A stretch of DNA of 33,582 bases. Source: Candidatus Gastranaerophilales bacterium. GTDB taxonomy: Bacteria > Cyanobacteriota > Vampirovibrionia > Gastranaerophilales > Gastranaerophilaceae. Below, piece by piece: positions 23,805 through 32,062 of this stretch. The stretch is from the NCBI GenBank assembly GCA_023662705.1, contig JAMPIM010000002.1, positions 1-33,582 of the forward strand. Direction: 5' to 3'. The position numbers and the translations under genes were made by a program. Positions within the stretch are counted from its first letter, which is position 1; every line of letters starts with the position of its first letter. Below the pieces are notes generated by a model that saw only the letters and a program-made list of their open reading frames with translations, ran no database searches and was not told where the DNA came from.

Positions 23805-24764
23805 ATGGGACGTTTAACTGACGGTAGTATTAATATTTATGGCAAAGGCAGAGAGCAAATCGATGTTGCTAAACAAAACCGTTTAAATAATCCTAATGGT
23901 AGTCATACCACTTTAGGTATCCTTGGCACAGCACTTCTTCCAAATCTTTTATCAGGCATTGCATGTCAAGTAGCTGATTCAAATTGTGGTGGAGCAGGAA
24001 GCTCTGTTAGTAAATCTAATTCGCAAGAAGTAACTCCAGATTCTTTAAAGAAAACAATTAATGAAAAATTAACAGAAGTTAATTGTAAAGATTTTGAATC
24101 ATTAACAAGTGAACTTGCTGATTTACAAGGTAAACAACAAGGTTTAGATGATGCTTTTAATGCAGCAGATCTTAAGGTGCAAAAGCTTAATCAAGATATT
24201 AGTAGTTATAGCAAAATTATCCAAGATGGTGAAGCATCATATAATGAATTAAGAGCAAAACCGGCATCAGAAAGAACTCCAGAAGAACAAGATTTTATTG
24301 ATGGTTATGAAATAAATAAGGCTTATTTGGAGAAATTAAACAAAACTGATTTACCTGCCGCTCAGAGTGAACTTAGTACAGCAGAAACTGCAAAAATAAA
24401 TAATACAAAGCGCATTGGTGATTTGCAAGATGCGAAGAGAGTATTGGAACCGCTTGTTAAGCAGTTGCAGGAATTGGAACTTACTAATGCTGTTGATCAA
24501 TATAAGAATAAAGAGTCTAAAAAGATTTTAAGTTTAATAAAAAAATTGAATAGCGAAACTGACCAAAATAAAAGAGTACAATTAGCAAGAGAATTAGGTG
24601 CTGCTGTAGAAGCTTACTATGCAAACCATAAAAAAGGAGAATGTCCAACAATTGATAATTTGCCAGCAGCTAAAAATTATCTACAAGTTAAGAATTTTAA
24701 ACCTGAAGTACCAGCATTTGAATTGCCTAGCGACTTAGGTTTTGGACAAAGAAAAGTTTCATAA
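23805..24764 (+). CDS. Unknown coiled-coil protein, second of a pair
   Basis: The 319-residue protein has a short polar N-terminus, a hydrophobic stretch at about 36-54 (TLGILGTALLPNLLSGIACQ), two cysteines nearby (CQVADSNC), then a long helical region (about 85-245) with coiled-coil character, including SELADLQGKQQGLDDAFNAA and LSTAETAKINNTKRIGDLQD. It has no signal peptide. The order (hydrophobic patch, coiled coil, small C-terminal part) parallels the upstream gene, and both share the same upstream module, so they may be diverged duplicates. Sequence identity between the two proteins is not obvious by eye. Confidence 0.7.
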   Translation: MGRLTDGSINIYGKGREQIDVAKQNRLNNPNGSHTTLGILGTALLPNLLSGIACQVADSNCGGAGSSVSKSNSQEVTPDSLKKTINEKLTEVNCKDFESLTSELADLQGKQQGLDDAFNAADLKVQKLNQDISSYSKIIQDGEASYNELRAKPASERTPEEQDFIDGYEINKAYLEKLNKTDLPAAQSELSTAETAKINNTKRIGDLQDAKRVLEPLVKQLQELELTNAVDQYKNKESKKILSLIKKLNSETDQNKRVQLARELGAAVEAYYANHKKGECPTIDNLPAAKNYLQVKNFKPEVPAFELPSDLGFGQRKVS

Positions 24765-24786
24765 TTATTAACTTTTGTAAAAAAAT

Positions 24787-24914
24787 ATTTTGGGCATGTG
24801 CCATGATTTTGGAATTTGTTGTAACATGCTTTGTATCAACTATCCCCAAAAATCTCCTCCCAAAATTATAAAGAGATAAATTTCTACTGACTCAGAAATG
24901 AGTCAGTCTTTTTA
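24787..24914 (+). ncRNA. Candidate structured small RNA or 3'-UTR
   Basis: The 203-bp gap after the coiled-coil gene holds nested complementary segments: ATTTTGGG (24787-24794) with CCCAAAAT (24859-24866), GATTTTGG (24805-24812) with CCAAAAATC (24846-24854, one bulge), and GTTG (24818-24821) with CAAC (24837-24840). Together they form a rod. The region is C-rich on its 3' side (TATCCCC and CTCCTCCC), complementary in part to ribosome-binding sites. A strong terminator at 24886-24914 closes it. I find no convincing promoter of its own, so it may be processed from the upstream mRNA. Confidence 0.4.
24886..24914 (+). terminator. Terminator after the coiled-coil gene pair
   Basis: ACTGACTC (24886-24893) pairs with GAGTCAGT (24900-24907) across a 6-nt loop, followed by CTTTTT. 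The sequence GAGTC followed by TCTTTTTATAT resembles the two upstream modules, but here no -35/-10 pair at 17 bp follows. Confidence 0.8.
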
Positions 24915-24967
24915 TATATCCCTCTGACTAAGTATATATTTTTTTCATCTTGTAGTAGAATATTGTT

Positions 24968-27106
24968 ATGAGAAAAAAGGTATTAGGGACAGTTTGTATT
25001 TTAGCGCTTTCAGCGTTTTTGGCTAATGAGCCGGCATGGTCGGCTTCTGCTGGTGCTTTTGCTCAGCATTATGATGCGGCACAAAGCTATTTAACTCAGG
25101 GACAGTATTCGTCTGCAATTGTTGAGTTTAGAAAAGCTTTACGCATAAACTTTATGGATAATTCTGCAAGAATCGGTTTAATCAATTCTTATCTTGCCCG
25201 TGCGACTTATTACGCTAATCAGGAAAAGAATTACGATAAGGCCGCTAATGATTTTAGAAGCGCTTTGTTTTATTTAAGAATGTATCCGACTAAAGAACAG
25301 CCTGTTCAGAATTCTGCAAGCATGGTTGCTTCGGCTCAAGAGAATTTGAACCAGTGTTTAAAGGTAATTGGTTTTGATAGAACTGCTTCATCCAGATATA
25401 AAAAAGCAGAAGAACTCCGTGCAATGGGTAATTTCTCGGCAGCAGCTTATGAGTTTTCTCAAGCTGCTCAGAGTGAAAATATCGCCTCTGAATCCAATGC
25501 TCAGATTGCAGATTTAATGAAGCTTCTCGGTAATGAAACCCGTTCTGCAGATTATTACAAAGTTGCTCTTGATTTAAAACCTGCTGATAGTACTTTGCGT
25601 ATGAAATACGCACGAACATTGGATAAACTCGGTCGTTATGATGAAGCGGTTGTCCAATACAATGCCGCTCTTGCTAACAGTAAAGGTGATATGGAAGTCC
25701 TTTATGCGCTTGAACGTATTTATCTGAAGAAGCTTGCTCAAACGCCTTCTGATGCTGAACTCAACGCTAATATAGGTGCAATTAAACAGGCTCAGGGTGA
25801 TTTTGAGAGCGCTCTCGGGTATTATAGCAAGGCAGAGCAAATTAATCCTAATAATGTTAATACAAGACTCAATGTCGGAACATTATTCCAACAGAAAAAA
25901 GATTATGCAAAAGCTATCAAATCGTATGATTCTGTTTTAACACTTTATCCTGATAATGTTCAGGCAAATCTATATAAAGCTCAGGCTTTATCGGAAATGG
26001 GTAATAAGAAAGACGCGTTGACTCTTTATAAAAAAGTTTTATTGCTTGACCCTGCTAATCCTACTGCAAAAGCAGAACTTGCGGGTGTAATGAGAGATGC
26101 CATGTCTCCGCAGGAATATATTTCATATTTGAGTCAGAATTCGGATAAGACTAATCAGGCGTTGTTATATGATTATGCGCTTAAATTACATAAAGAAAAT
26201 AAACTTGATGAGGCAATTACTGCATATAAAGCCGTAATTAATACAAATTCGTCTAATGTTGACGCGTATGTAAACTTAGCGATTTGTTATGCAGCACAAA
26301 ATGATTACAAGAATGCTCAGAGTATTTTGAACACTGCAAAATCAAAGTTTCCTGCTAATAACTTAGTATTAAAAACATTGCAGGATGTTCAGAAAGACAC
26401 ATTATCTACAGCATTGGCTGAAGCTTCTGCAAGTTATGAAAATAAAGATTATAAAAAGGCACTTTCGCAGTATTTGGCGGTGAGTCCTGCAAACGAGGAT
26501 TCATTGCTGGGTGCAGCGGCTTGTTATCAGGCATTGGAAAACTTTGATAAAGCCATTGAATCTTACCAAAAAGCTGAAAAGCTTGCGCCGAATAACGCTG
26601 AAATACCTTATTATATAGGTTATTTGTATTCTGAACAGCAAAAATGGATGGAAGCAGAAACTTATCTTAAAAAGGCTGTGAAACTTAATCCAAATTCAGA
26701 AGCGAAGAATCTTTTGCCTTATGTATTACAAAATTATTCTTTAGCTGCGTTGGGTGAAGCTATCGGACTTTATGAAAAGAGCAGTTTTGAAAGTGCTTTG
26801 ACTAAGTTCAATGAAGTTCTTAAAAAAGAATCAAATAATGCTTATGCATATTATTACCGTGGTTTGATTTATGATGAGCAGAAAAAAACGCAGCTTGCAA
26901 TTAATGATTATTTGCAGGTGTTGAAGAATACAAATGAGCTTCCGATTGCAAACTACATGCTTGCGGTTGATTATGACGGTTTAGAAAATTATAAAGAAGC
27001 TTATAAGTATTATAATAATTTTATTTCTGTTTACACAACTGAGGATGAGTATTTGCAGTATGCAAAATCCAGAATGGAAGAATTGAAACAGTATGTTGGC
27101 GGATAG
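24968..27106 (+). CDS. Exported TPR-repeat protein
   Basis: The 712-residue protein begins with a signal peptide (RKKVLGTVCILALSAFLA, cleavage near residue 26) and is then built almost entirely of tetratricopeptide repeats, roughly 14-16 units. Clear ones include YSKAEQINPNNVNTRLNVGT, LYKKVLLLDPANPTAKAELA and YQKAEKLAPNNAEIPYYIGY. TPR scaffolds hold other proteins together; here it would act in the periplasm or at the outer membrane, partners unknown. No ribosome-binding site is visible; TAGAAT lies six bases before the ATG, so the mRNA may have almost no leader. The dusB start overlaps its end by 14 nt. Confidence 0.88.
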   Translation: MRKKVLGTVCILALSAFLANEPAWSASAGAFAQHYDAAQSYLTQGQYSSAIVEFRKALRINFMDNSARIGLINSYLARATYYANQEKNYDKAANDFRSALFYLRMYPTKEQPVQNSASMVASAQENLNQCLKVIGFDRTASSRYKKAEELRAMGNFSAAAYEFSQAAQSENIASESNAQIADLMKLLGNETRSADYYKVALDLKPADSTLRMKYARTLDKLGRYDEAVVQYNAALANSKGDMEVLYALERIYLKKLAQTPSDAELNANIGAIKQAQGDFESALGYYSKAEQINPNNVNTRLNVGTLFQQKKDYAKAIKSYDSVLTLYPDNVQANLYKAQALSEMGNKKDALTLYKKVLLLDPANPTAKAELAGVMRDAMSPQEYISYLSQNSDKTNQALLYDYALKLHKENKLDEAITAYKAVINTNSSNVDAYVNLAICYAAQNDYKNAQSILNTAKSKFPANNLVLKTLQDVQKDTLSTALAEASASYENKDYKKALSQYLAVSPANEDSLLGAAACYQALENFDKAIESYQKAEKLAPNNAEIPYYIGYLYSEQQKWMEAETYLKKAVKLNPNSEAKNLLPYVLQNYSLAALGEAIGLYEKSSFESALTKFNEVLKKESNNAYAYYYRGLIYDEQKKTQLAINDYLQVLKNTNELPIANYMLAVDYDGLENYKEAYKYYNNFISVYTTEDEYLQYAKSRMEELKQYVGG

Positions 27107-28061
27107 AGTTAATACATTGATAGCAAGCAGGGTTTCGCTTGCACCGATGGCAGGGATAACTGATTATGTTTTGCGCTCACTTGTAAGGGAGCATTCAAAA
27201 AGCTGTCTTTTAACAACAGAGATGATTAGCTCAGAAGCTTTAACTCAGGTTAAGGATACTGATATTGTTAAACGTGATGAAAATCACTCCCCGATTTCTT
27301 ATCAGTTGAGCGGACACAAACCTAAAATGATGGCAGATAGTGCCGAGTACTTACAGCGTTATGCGGATATGATTGATATTAATATGGGCTGTCCTGTTAA
27401 TAAAGTTGTTAAAGGTACTGACGGTGCAGCTTTAATGCGTAATGTTGATTTGGCACAGGAAATTGTCAGAACCGTAAAATCTCAGATTTCAATTCCTTTG
27501 AGTGTAAAGTTCCGTCTTGGCTATACTATGGATGAACTCAACTATGTTGAATATGGTCAGAAAATGCAGGAGGCTGGGGCTGATTTTATAACAATTCATG
27601 GAAGAACACGTTCTCAGATGTATGGCGGAAAAGCTGATTGGAAACGTATAGCTGAACTTAAACGCAATGTTGATATACCTGTTTTTGCAAATGGTGATGT
27701 TGTTTCAATAGAAACGGCTGTTCAGTGTTTGGAAGAATCACAGGCTGATGGTGTGGCAATCGGCCGCGGGGTATTGGGAGATGTTACTTTGATATCAAGG
27801 ATTGAACAATACCTTAATACAGGTGAGTATTTACCTCCTCCGACTTTAGAGCAAAAAATTGATGATATGAAGAAACATCTTCTTCGAGAAATTGAGTTTC
27901 GCGGGGAGGATATCGGAATTAAGTTTGTTCGTAAATTTTACCCCTATTATGTTAACGGTTTTCAGGGAGCGTCACGCTGCCGCGGGGAGCTTGTTATGCT
28001 TGATGATTTAAAAGAAATATTATCTCTTCTGGATAGAATTATATTGCAGAATCGGGTTTAA
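27093..28061 (+). CDS. dusB: tRNA-dihydrouridine synthase
   Basis: The 322-residue flavoenzyme reduces uridines in the tRNA D-loop using FMN and NADPH. The N-terminus LAPMAGITDYVLRSL, the catalytic Cys100 in INMGCPVNK, the FMN-contact segments VKFRLGY, IHGRTRSQMYGGKADW and FANGDV, and IGRGVLG are all present, followed by the C-terminal helical RNA-binding domain. The motif set fits the DusB group best. The start overlaps the TPR gene by 14 nt, so the two share a transcript. The 3' end overlaps the convergent gene by 23 bp. Confidence 0.95.
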   Translation: MLADRVNTLIASRVSLAPMAGITDYVLRSLVREHSKSCLLTTEMISSEALTQVKDTDIVKRDENHSPISYQLSGHKPKMMADSAEYLQRYADMIDINMGCPVNKVVKGTDGAALMRNVDLAQEIVRTVKSQISIPLSVKFRLGYTMDELNYVEYGQKMQEAGADFITIHGRTRSQMYGGKADWKRIAELKRNVDIPVFANGDVVSIETAVQCLEESQADGVAIGRGVLGDVTLISRIEQYLNTGEYLPPPTLEQKIDDMKKHLLREIEFRGEDIGIKFVRKFYPYYVNGFQGASRCRGELVMLDDLKEILSLLDRIILQNRV

Positions 28062-29382
28062 AGAATAGAGATACAAAATGATCGAAGTCTCTGATAGAAT
28101 TGGTGTTTAAAATATTGTTTGCTTTTTCTCTTTGGCTTGTATCTCTGGTTTTGTTAAGTACTTCTATTAATGTTTTGTCTGTACTACTGTATCTTCCTGC
28201 AATGCAGTATTTTGTTTTAATTAATTTTAAAAGCTCTTCTGCCAAATCTTTATTATCTTTGTTTATTGCTTCAAGTACTTCTTTAATATTATTATAGTCG
28301 CTAAATATTACCTGAGTTGATCCAGCATGAGTTTTACTTAAAATAGTGTCTACCATTCCAATATTATGTTGGTTTATAGCAGGAAGTAATGAGGCACATT
28401 TGTTGCTCTTAATTTCAGATACTGATTTTAACTCATGGAATTGTCTGTAAATATCAGCATTTTCTTCTTTAAGCTTTGGTAAAATAGATAGCACGTCATC
28501 AATATCGTAAATATATGTTCCTGTGCCGTTTTTCTTTTCTGCGTTCAGAATTACTTCGGCGCATTTTGGATTCTGTGTTTCTTCAACTTTTTTTGCAAGA
28601 CTTGATAAACTTGCAAGATTAAGCTCTGTTTTTCCGCCTTTTTGTCTTGTGGAAAGCAATATTTGCCAGATATCAACATTATCTTGTGTTGTATTCTTTA
28701 AACATTCGGTTAATCTTTCAATTTCTGTAGGACGAATTTCAGTTATATCAATTAATTGCTTTGCAATCTTTTCGTTACCGCTGTTTATGCATTCTAATAC
28801 TCTTAGAATTTCGCTTGAAGAGAATGAATTTTCTCTGTCACCGCTTAGTTTTTCTGTTTTTTGCGCAAGCTGTTCTAAGTATTTAATATTTTCTTCATTG
28901 GTTTCTTTTAATAAACTTTTTATTTCTTGCAGAGTAAATCTGTGTTTTGTTTCTTTTCCTTTTGGGGTGAAAATATTATGTTTCTTCATTTTTGCAAGTT
29001 GTTTTAATATAATAAGCTTTTCGTCATTTAGACCATTGTTAAGCTCAATAACCGCAGCCTTGTTGTTAAAAAGAGTCCCTTTGGGGTCGTTGTTTTTGAT
29101 AAAATTATACAGCGCGTCATTAATTTCACCTTTTTTAATACCGCATGCCAGTTTTTGGAAGTATTTTTTGTAAATCTCTTTTCCGCCATAGATTCCGCCG
29201 GTTGCAATACCTGCTGTTAATGCAAGTGCTCCCAGAACACTTAGGAAGCTTTTAGGTTCTTCTTGTTTTTTATTTGAAATCTCAATCTTATCAGGTTCTT
29301 GTGCAGGCATGGCTTTAAGACGCACATTTTGTGTGCTTTTAAACTCAATTTTAGATTGTAAAATCGGATTTAAACCTTCCAT
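28039..29382 (-). CDS. Unassigned membrane-anchored helical-repeat protein
   Basis: This 447-residue protein (from the ATG; a TTG immediately before it is also open) has a short N-terminus with IEFKSTQNVRLKAMP. One hydrophobic segment (about 48-70, VLGALALTAGIATGGIYGG) follows, then a long run of helical repeats of about 50-60 residues. Each contains an I/L-rich helix, an N-x-(D/E)-N turn and a second helix ending in LL (for example IKEVLEAINKDNKDLAEELL). No enzyme motif is visible. Such repeats usually bind proteins. AGGAAGG is a good ribosome-binding site 7 nt before the ATG. It is divergent from the kinase-like gene. Confidence 0.72.
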   Translation of the reverse strand: MEGLNPILQSKIEFKSTQNVRLKAMPAQEPDKIEISNKKQEEPKSFLSVLGALALTAGIATGGIYGGKEIYKKYFQKLACGIKKGEINDALYNFIKNNDPKGTLFNNKAAVIELNNGLNDEKLIILKQLAKMKKHNIFTPKGKETKHRFTLQEIKSLLKETNEENIKYLEQLAQKTEKLSGDRENSFSSSEILRVLECINSGNEKIAKQLIDITEIRPTEIERLTECLKNTTQDNVDIWQILLSTRQKGGKTELNLASLSSLAKKVEETQNPKCAEVILNAEKKNGTGTYIYDIDDVLSILPKLKEENADIYRQFHELKSVSEIKSNKCASLLPAINQHNIGMVDTILSKTHAGSTQVIFSDYNNIKEVLEAINKDNKDLAEELLKLIKTKYCIAGRYSSTDKTLIEVLNKTRDTSQREKANNILNTNSIRDFDHFVSLFFKPDSAI

Positions 29383-29513
29383 CAAGAAACCTTCCTAAAA
29401 TTATTAAAAGATATGATAAATGAAAATTGCGTAATAAGAAATAAATTCTTAATATAACTTAATAATTAAGGCAATTTTTACTGTTTTAGCGTATTTATAT
29501 AATTAGGTATTGT

Positions 29514-32060
29514 ATGTCAGATAGTAAGATAAAAATAACACCCCATAATAATGCTTTTTCAAGGCAGCAGATGGCTGTACCACAAATGATGGTGGCAGTG
29601 CGGCCTGTTATTAATTCTGATAAAGAAATGCAGGATGCATTTATTCTTGCGAAGAAAAAACGCGGGTTGTTTGCAAGGCTTTTAGGTTCGATTTCATTAT
29701 CAAGAGTCTCTGAGAGTAAAGTAAAAAAACAAATTGAAAATTATAAATTTGGTTTAGGAACTAAAGAACAAGCACAAGATTATATTAACAGGTATCATAA
29801 TTCAAATACAAATACCTCGGAAGTTGTAACAGACAGTTTAGCTTCAATGGCTGCTATTAGTGCAGGATTTGTTATTAAAAAGACTCAAACATTTGCCAAT
29901 ATTTTTACCCCAAAATATAAAACTCAGGCTGCACTATTGACAGCAGCAGCTTCTATCGGTGCAGGATTTATTGCCAAATTAGGCTTAAAAGGCCTCGATA
30001 TTGCAGGCATGAATAAAGAAGGGCGTAAGGAACAGTCTTTTGTGTCAACATTAAAATCAGGAGCTGTGGATGGAATTACAGGCTACGGTGCAGTTCTTAG
30101 TCCTTATCTGATTCCGGTTGGTATAGCTGCAAATTTATTTTCTCGTTATGTAGATGAAAAACGTAATGATAAAACAATGCCTTCATTAAGTGATTTTATA
30201 GAAAAACAAAAAGATAATTTAATGATTGGCATGGCAGGTGTTGCGGGTGTTTCTGCAATGGCTGCGCATGGACATATAAATATCGCAAAAATTACTAATT
30301 CCATTAAGGCCGCTGCCATTAATAAAAAACATACAATATCTTATCGTCCGCCGGAAGGACAGTTAACAGAATTCCAGCAATTGGCACGTGATATAGGCTA
30401 TGATTTGAGCGTTATTATTAAAGGTGAAAAATTTGATCCGTCAGGGATTTCAAAACTTGATGAAGATTTTATGAAAATTCTTTTGGAAAGCGGTAATAAT
30501 GGTCAAATTGACGATAAAATTAAAAAGTTGGAGTTGGAAAATATCTTCTTGCCAAAATATTTACAAACAGTTGTAGATATTCCGGAAGAACAACAGCAAA
30601 AACTTTGCAGACAAATAGATCAGCTTGTAGAGGGTTATCTTGATAGAAAAAACAAAAAAACCTACAACGGTAGAGATTGGAGTTTTAATAGCGAAGAGTT
30701 TGTTATTGATACTGTAATGAAAGAGCTTGAAAAGAAAGGCATGGATATCAACGGATTTAAAGATTTGCAAGGAATCCTTAAAAAGATTAAGAGTAAGTGC
30801 TCGACTTCAAGAACTATAAGTGATGCACAAAATCTTTTGAACTCAGAGTACGGCGGCAGATTTACTATTGTTAAGCCATGCGGTGTCGGTTCTGTTGCAG
30901 AGACTTATATCGCAAAAGATAATAATAGCGGTGAAGAAGTTATTATAAAAATAGTTAAAGATTATTTTCTCTGCGAAGATAAAATTGCAAAAGACAGAGC
31001 AAAAATTTTATCAAAGATAAAAGAACGTTCAAGAGAGGATTATTCCTGGTTTACATCAAGACAGACAATATTTTCGCCGGAGCGCAAAAAATATGATATA
31101 AATCAGGTAAATAATATGTTCCAAGTTTGGGGCGGTGAAATTAATCTTGCGCAGGAAGCACAGGCTGCAGCTGATATAGGAGCTCAAGCTTCTACATTCA
31201 ATGCGGTTGGTGTTGTTGATGCTAAACGCAATATCTTTATTATGAAAAAAGCAGAAGGTGTTCCTCTTGATAGTGAAGATTTTGTCAAATTATGGAAGAA
31301 AGAGAATTTGACAGAAGCTGATTATAAAAATTGGGTTGAATACTATGTAAAAGTATATTGTGAACAATTGTTCTCCATTCCTCAAAATGGTAAAAAAGTA
31401 GTTCAATCAGATCCTCATTGCGGAAATATATTTGGCAACCCTGCAAAAGTTCGTGATATTCCAAATGGAGCAAAAGCTCTGACTATTATTGATTACGGTA
31501 ATACTACTCAAACAGAACAGGCACAGGCTATAAAAAACTTGTTTAACCATCTGGATTATCTGGTTGGCAATACAGAATCAATTGCAGAAGCTATGCTTGA
31601 AGGTGCAAATATCGGGAAACAAAATAAAAATACGGTAGTAAAAGAATTAGCAAAAGCTCTTGATGAATCGATTTATAATGCTGATACAAAGATAGATGTT
31701 GATAATCCTGTTAAAATTTTCTCAACCGTAAACAGTTTTTGTTTAGATTTTATGCAGAAAAAAAATATTATTCCGAATGCCTCTCATATTAACCAGATGA
31801 AGGCGGAAGAGACTTATATTATTTCGAATTTAGGATGTATGAAAAATATTGCGGATGAATGCGGTTATGATATTTCAAAAGCTATTGATAAAGATGCTAT
31901 TATAAAACTTTTGGTTTCTGAAATGTCAAAAGCGACTGAAGATGCTGCTAAATCTAATCCGCATTTGACATATAGAGAAATAGCCAAACGATATAATTTC
32001 TTTGTTAATAATCCTGAAAAGGCTTTAAGCTGCTTAGGAATTAATTTTGGAATTGTTTAG
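29514..32060 (+). CDS. Large protein with divergent ABC1/UbiB-like kinase domain
   Basis: The 848-residue protein joins an unrecognised N-terminal half to a kinase-like domain. Residues 105-260 contain small hydrophobic, glycine/alanine-rich stretches that may associate with membranes. From about 448 an atypical ABC1 (ADCK/UbiB) fold is visible: CGVGSVAETYIA (456-467, a nucleotide loop), Lys479 in EEVIIKIVK, a helix with Glu542 and Glu548, the catalytic-loop equivalent SDPHCGN (632-638), and Asp660 in IIDYGN as the metal-binding DFG equivalent. Canonical UbiB has HxDPHPGN and DFG; the changes here keep the key Asp and Asn residues. UbiB proteins support quinone synthesis, but no ubi or men gene is adjacent. 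TATAAT lies 10 nt before the ATG. Confidence 0.75.
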   Translation: MSDSKIKITPHNNAFSRQQMAVPQMMVAVRPVINSDKEMQDAFILAKKKRGLFARLLGSISLSRVSESKVKKQIENYKFGLGTKEQAQDYINRYHNSNTNTSEVVTDSLASMAAISAGFVIKKTQTFANIFTPKYKTQAALLTAAASIGAGFIAKLGLKGLDIAGMNKEGRKEQSFVSTLKSGAVDGITGYGAVLSPYLIPVGIAANLFSRYVDEKRNDKTMPSLSDFIEKQKDNLMIGMAGVAGVSAMAAHGHINIAKITNSIKAAAINKKHTISYRPPEGQLTEFQQLARDIGYDLSVIIKGEKFDPSGISKLDEDFMKILLESGNNGQIDDKIKKLELENIFLPKYLQTVVDIPEEQQQKLCRQIDQLVEGYLDRKNKKTYNGRDWSFNSEEFVIDTVMKELEKKGMDINGFKDLQGILKKIKSKCSTSRTISDAQNLLNSEYGGRFTIVKPCGVGSVAETYIAKDNNSGEEVIIKIVKDYFLCEDKIAKDRAKILSKIKERSREDYSWFTSRQTIFSPERKKYDINQVNNMFQVWGGEINLAQEAQAAADIGAQASTFNAVGVVDAKRNIFIMKKAEGVPLDSEDFVKLWKKENLTEADYKNWVEYYVKVYCEQLFSIPQNGKKVVQSDPHCGNIFGNPAKVRDIPNGAKALTIIDYGNTTQTEQAQAIKNLFNHLDYLVGNTESIAEAMLEGANIGKQNKNTVVKELAKALDESIYNADTKIDVDNPVKIFSTVNSFCLDFMQKKNIIPNASHINQMKAEETYIISNLGCMKNIADECGYDISKAIDKDAIIKLLVSEMSKATEDAAKSNPHLTYREIAKRYNFFVNNPEKALSCLGINFGIV

Positions 32061-32062
32061 AG

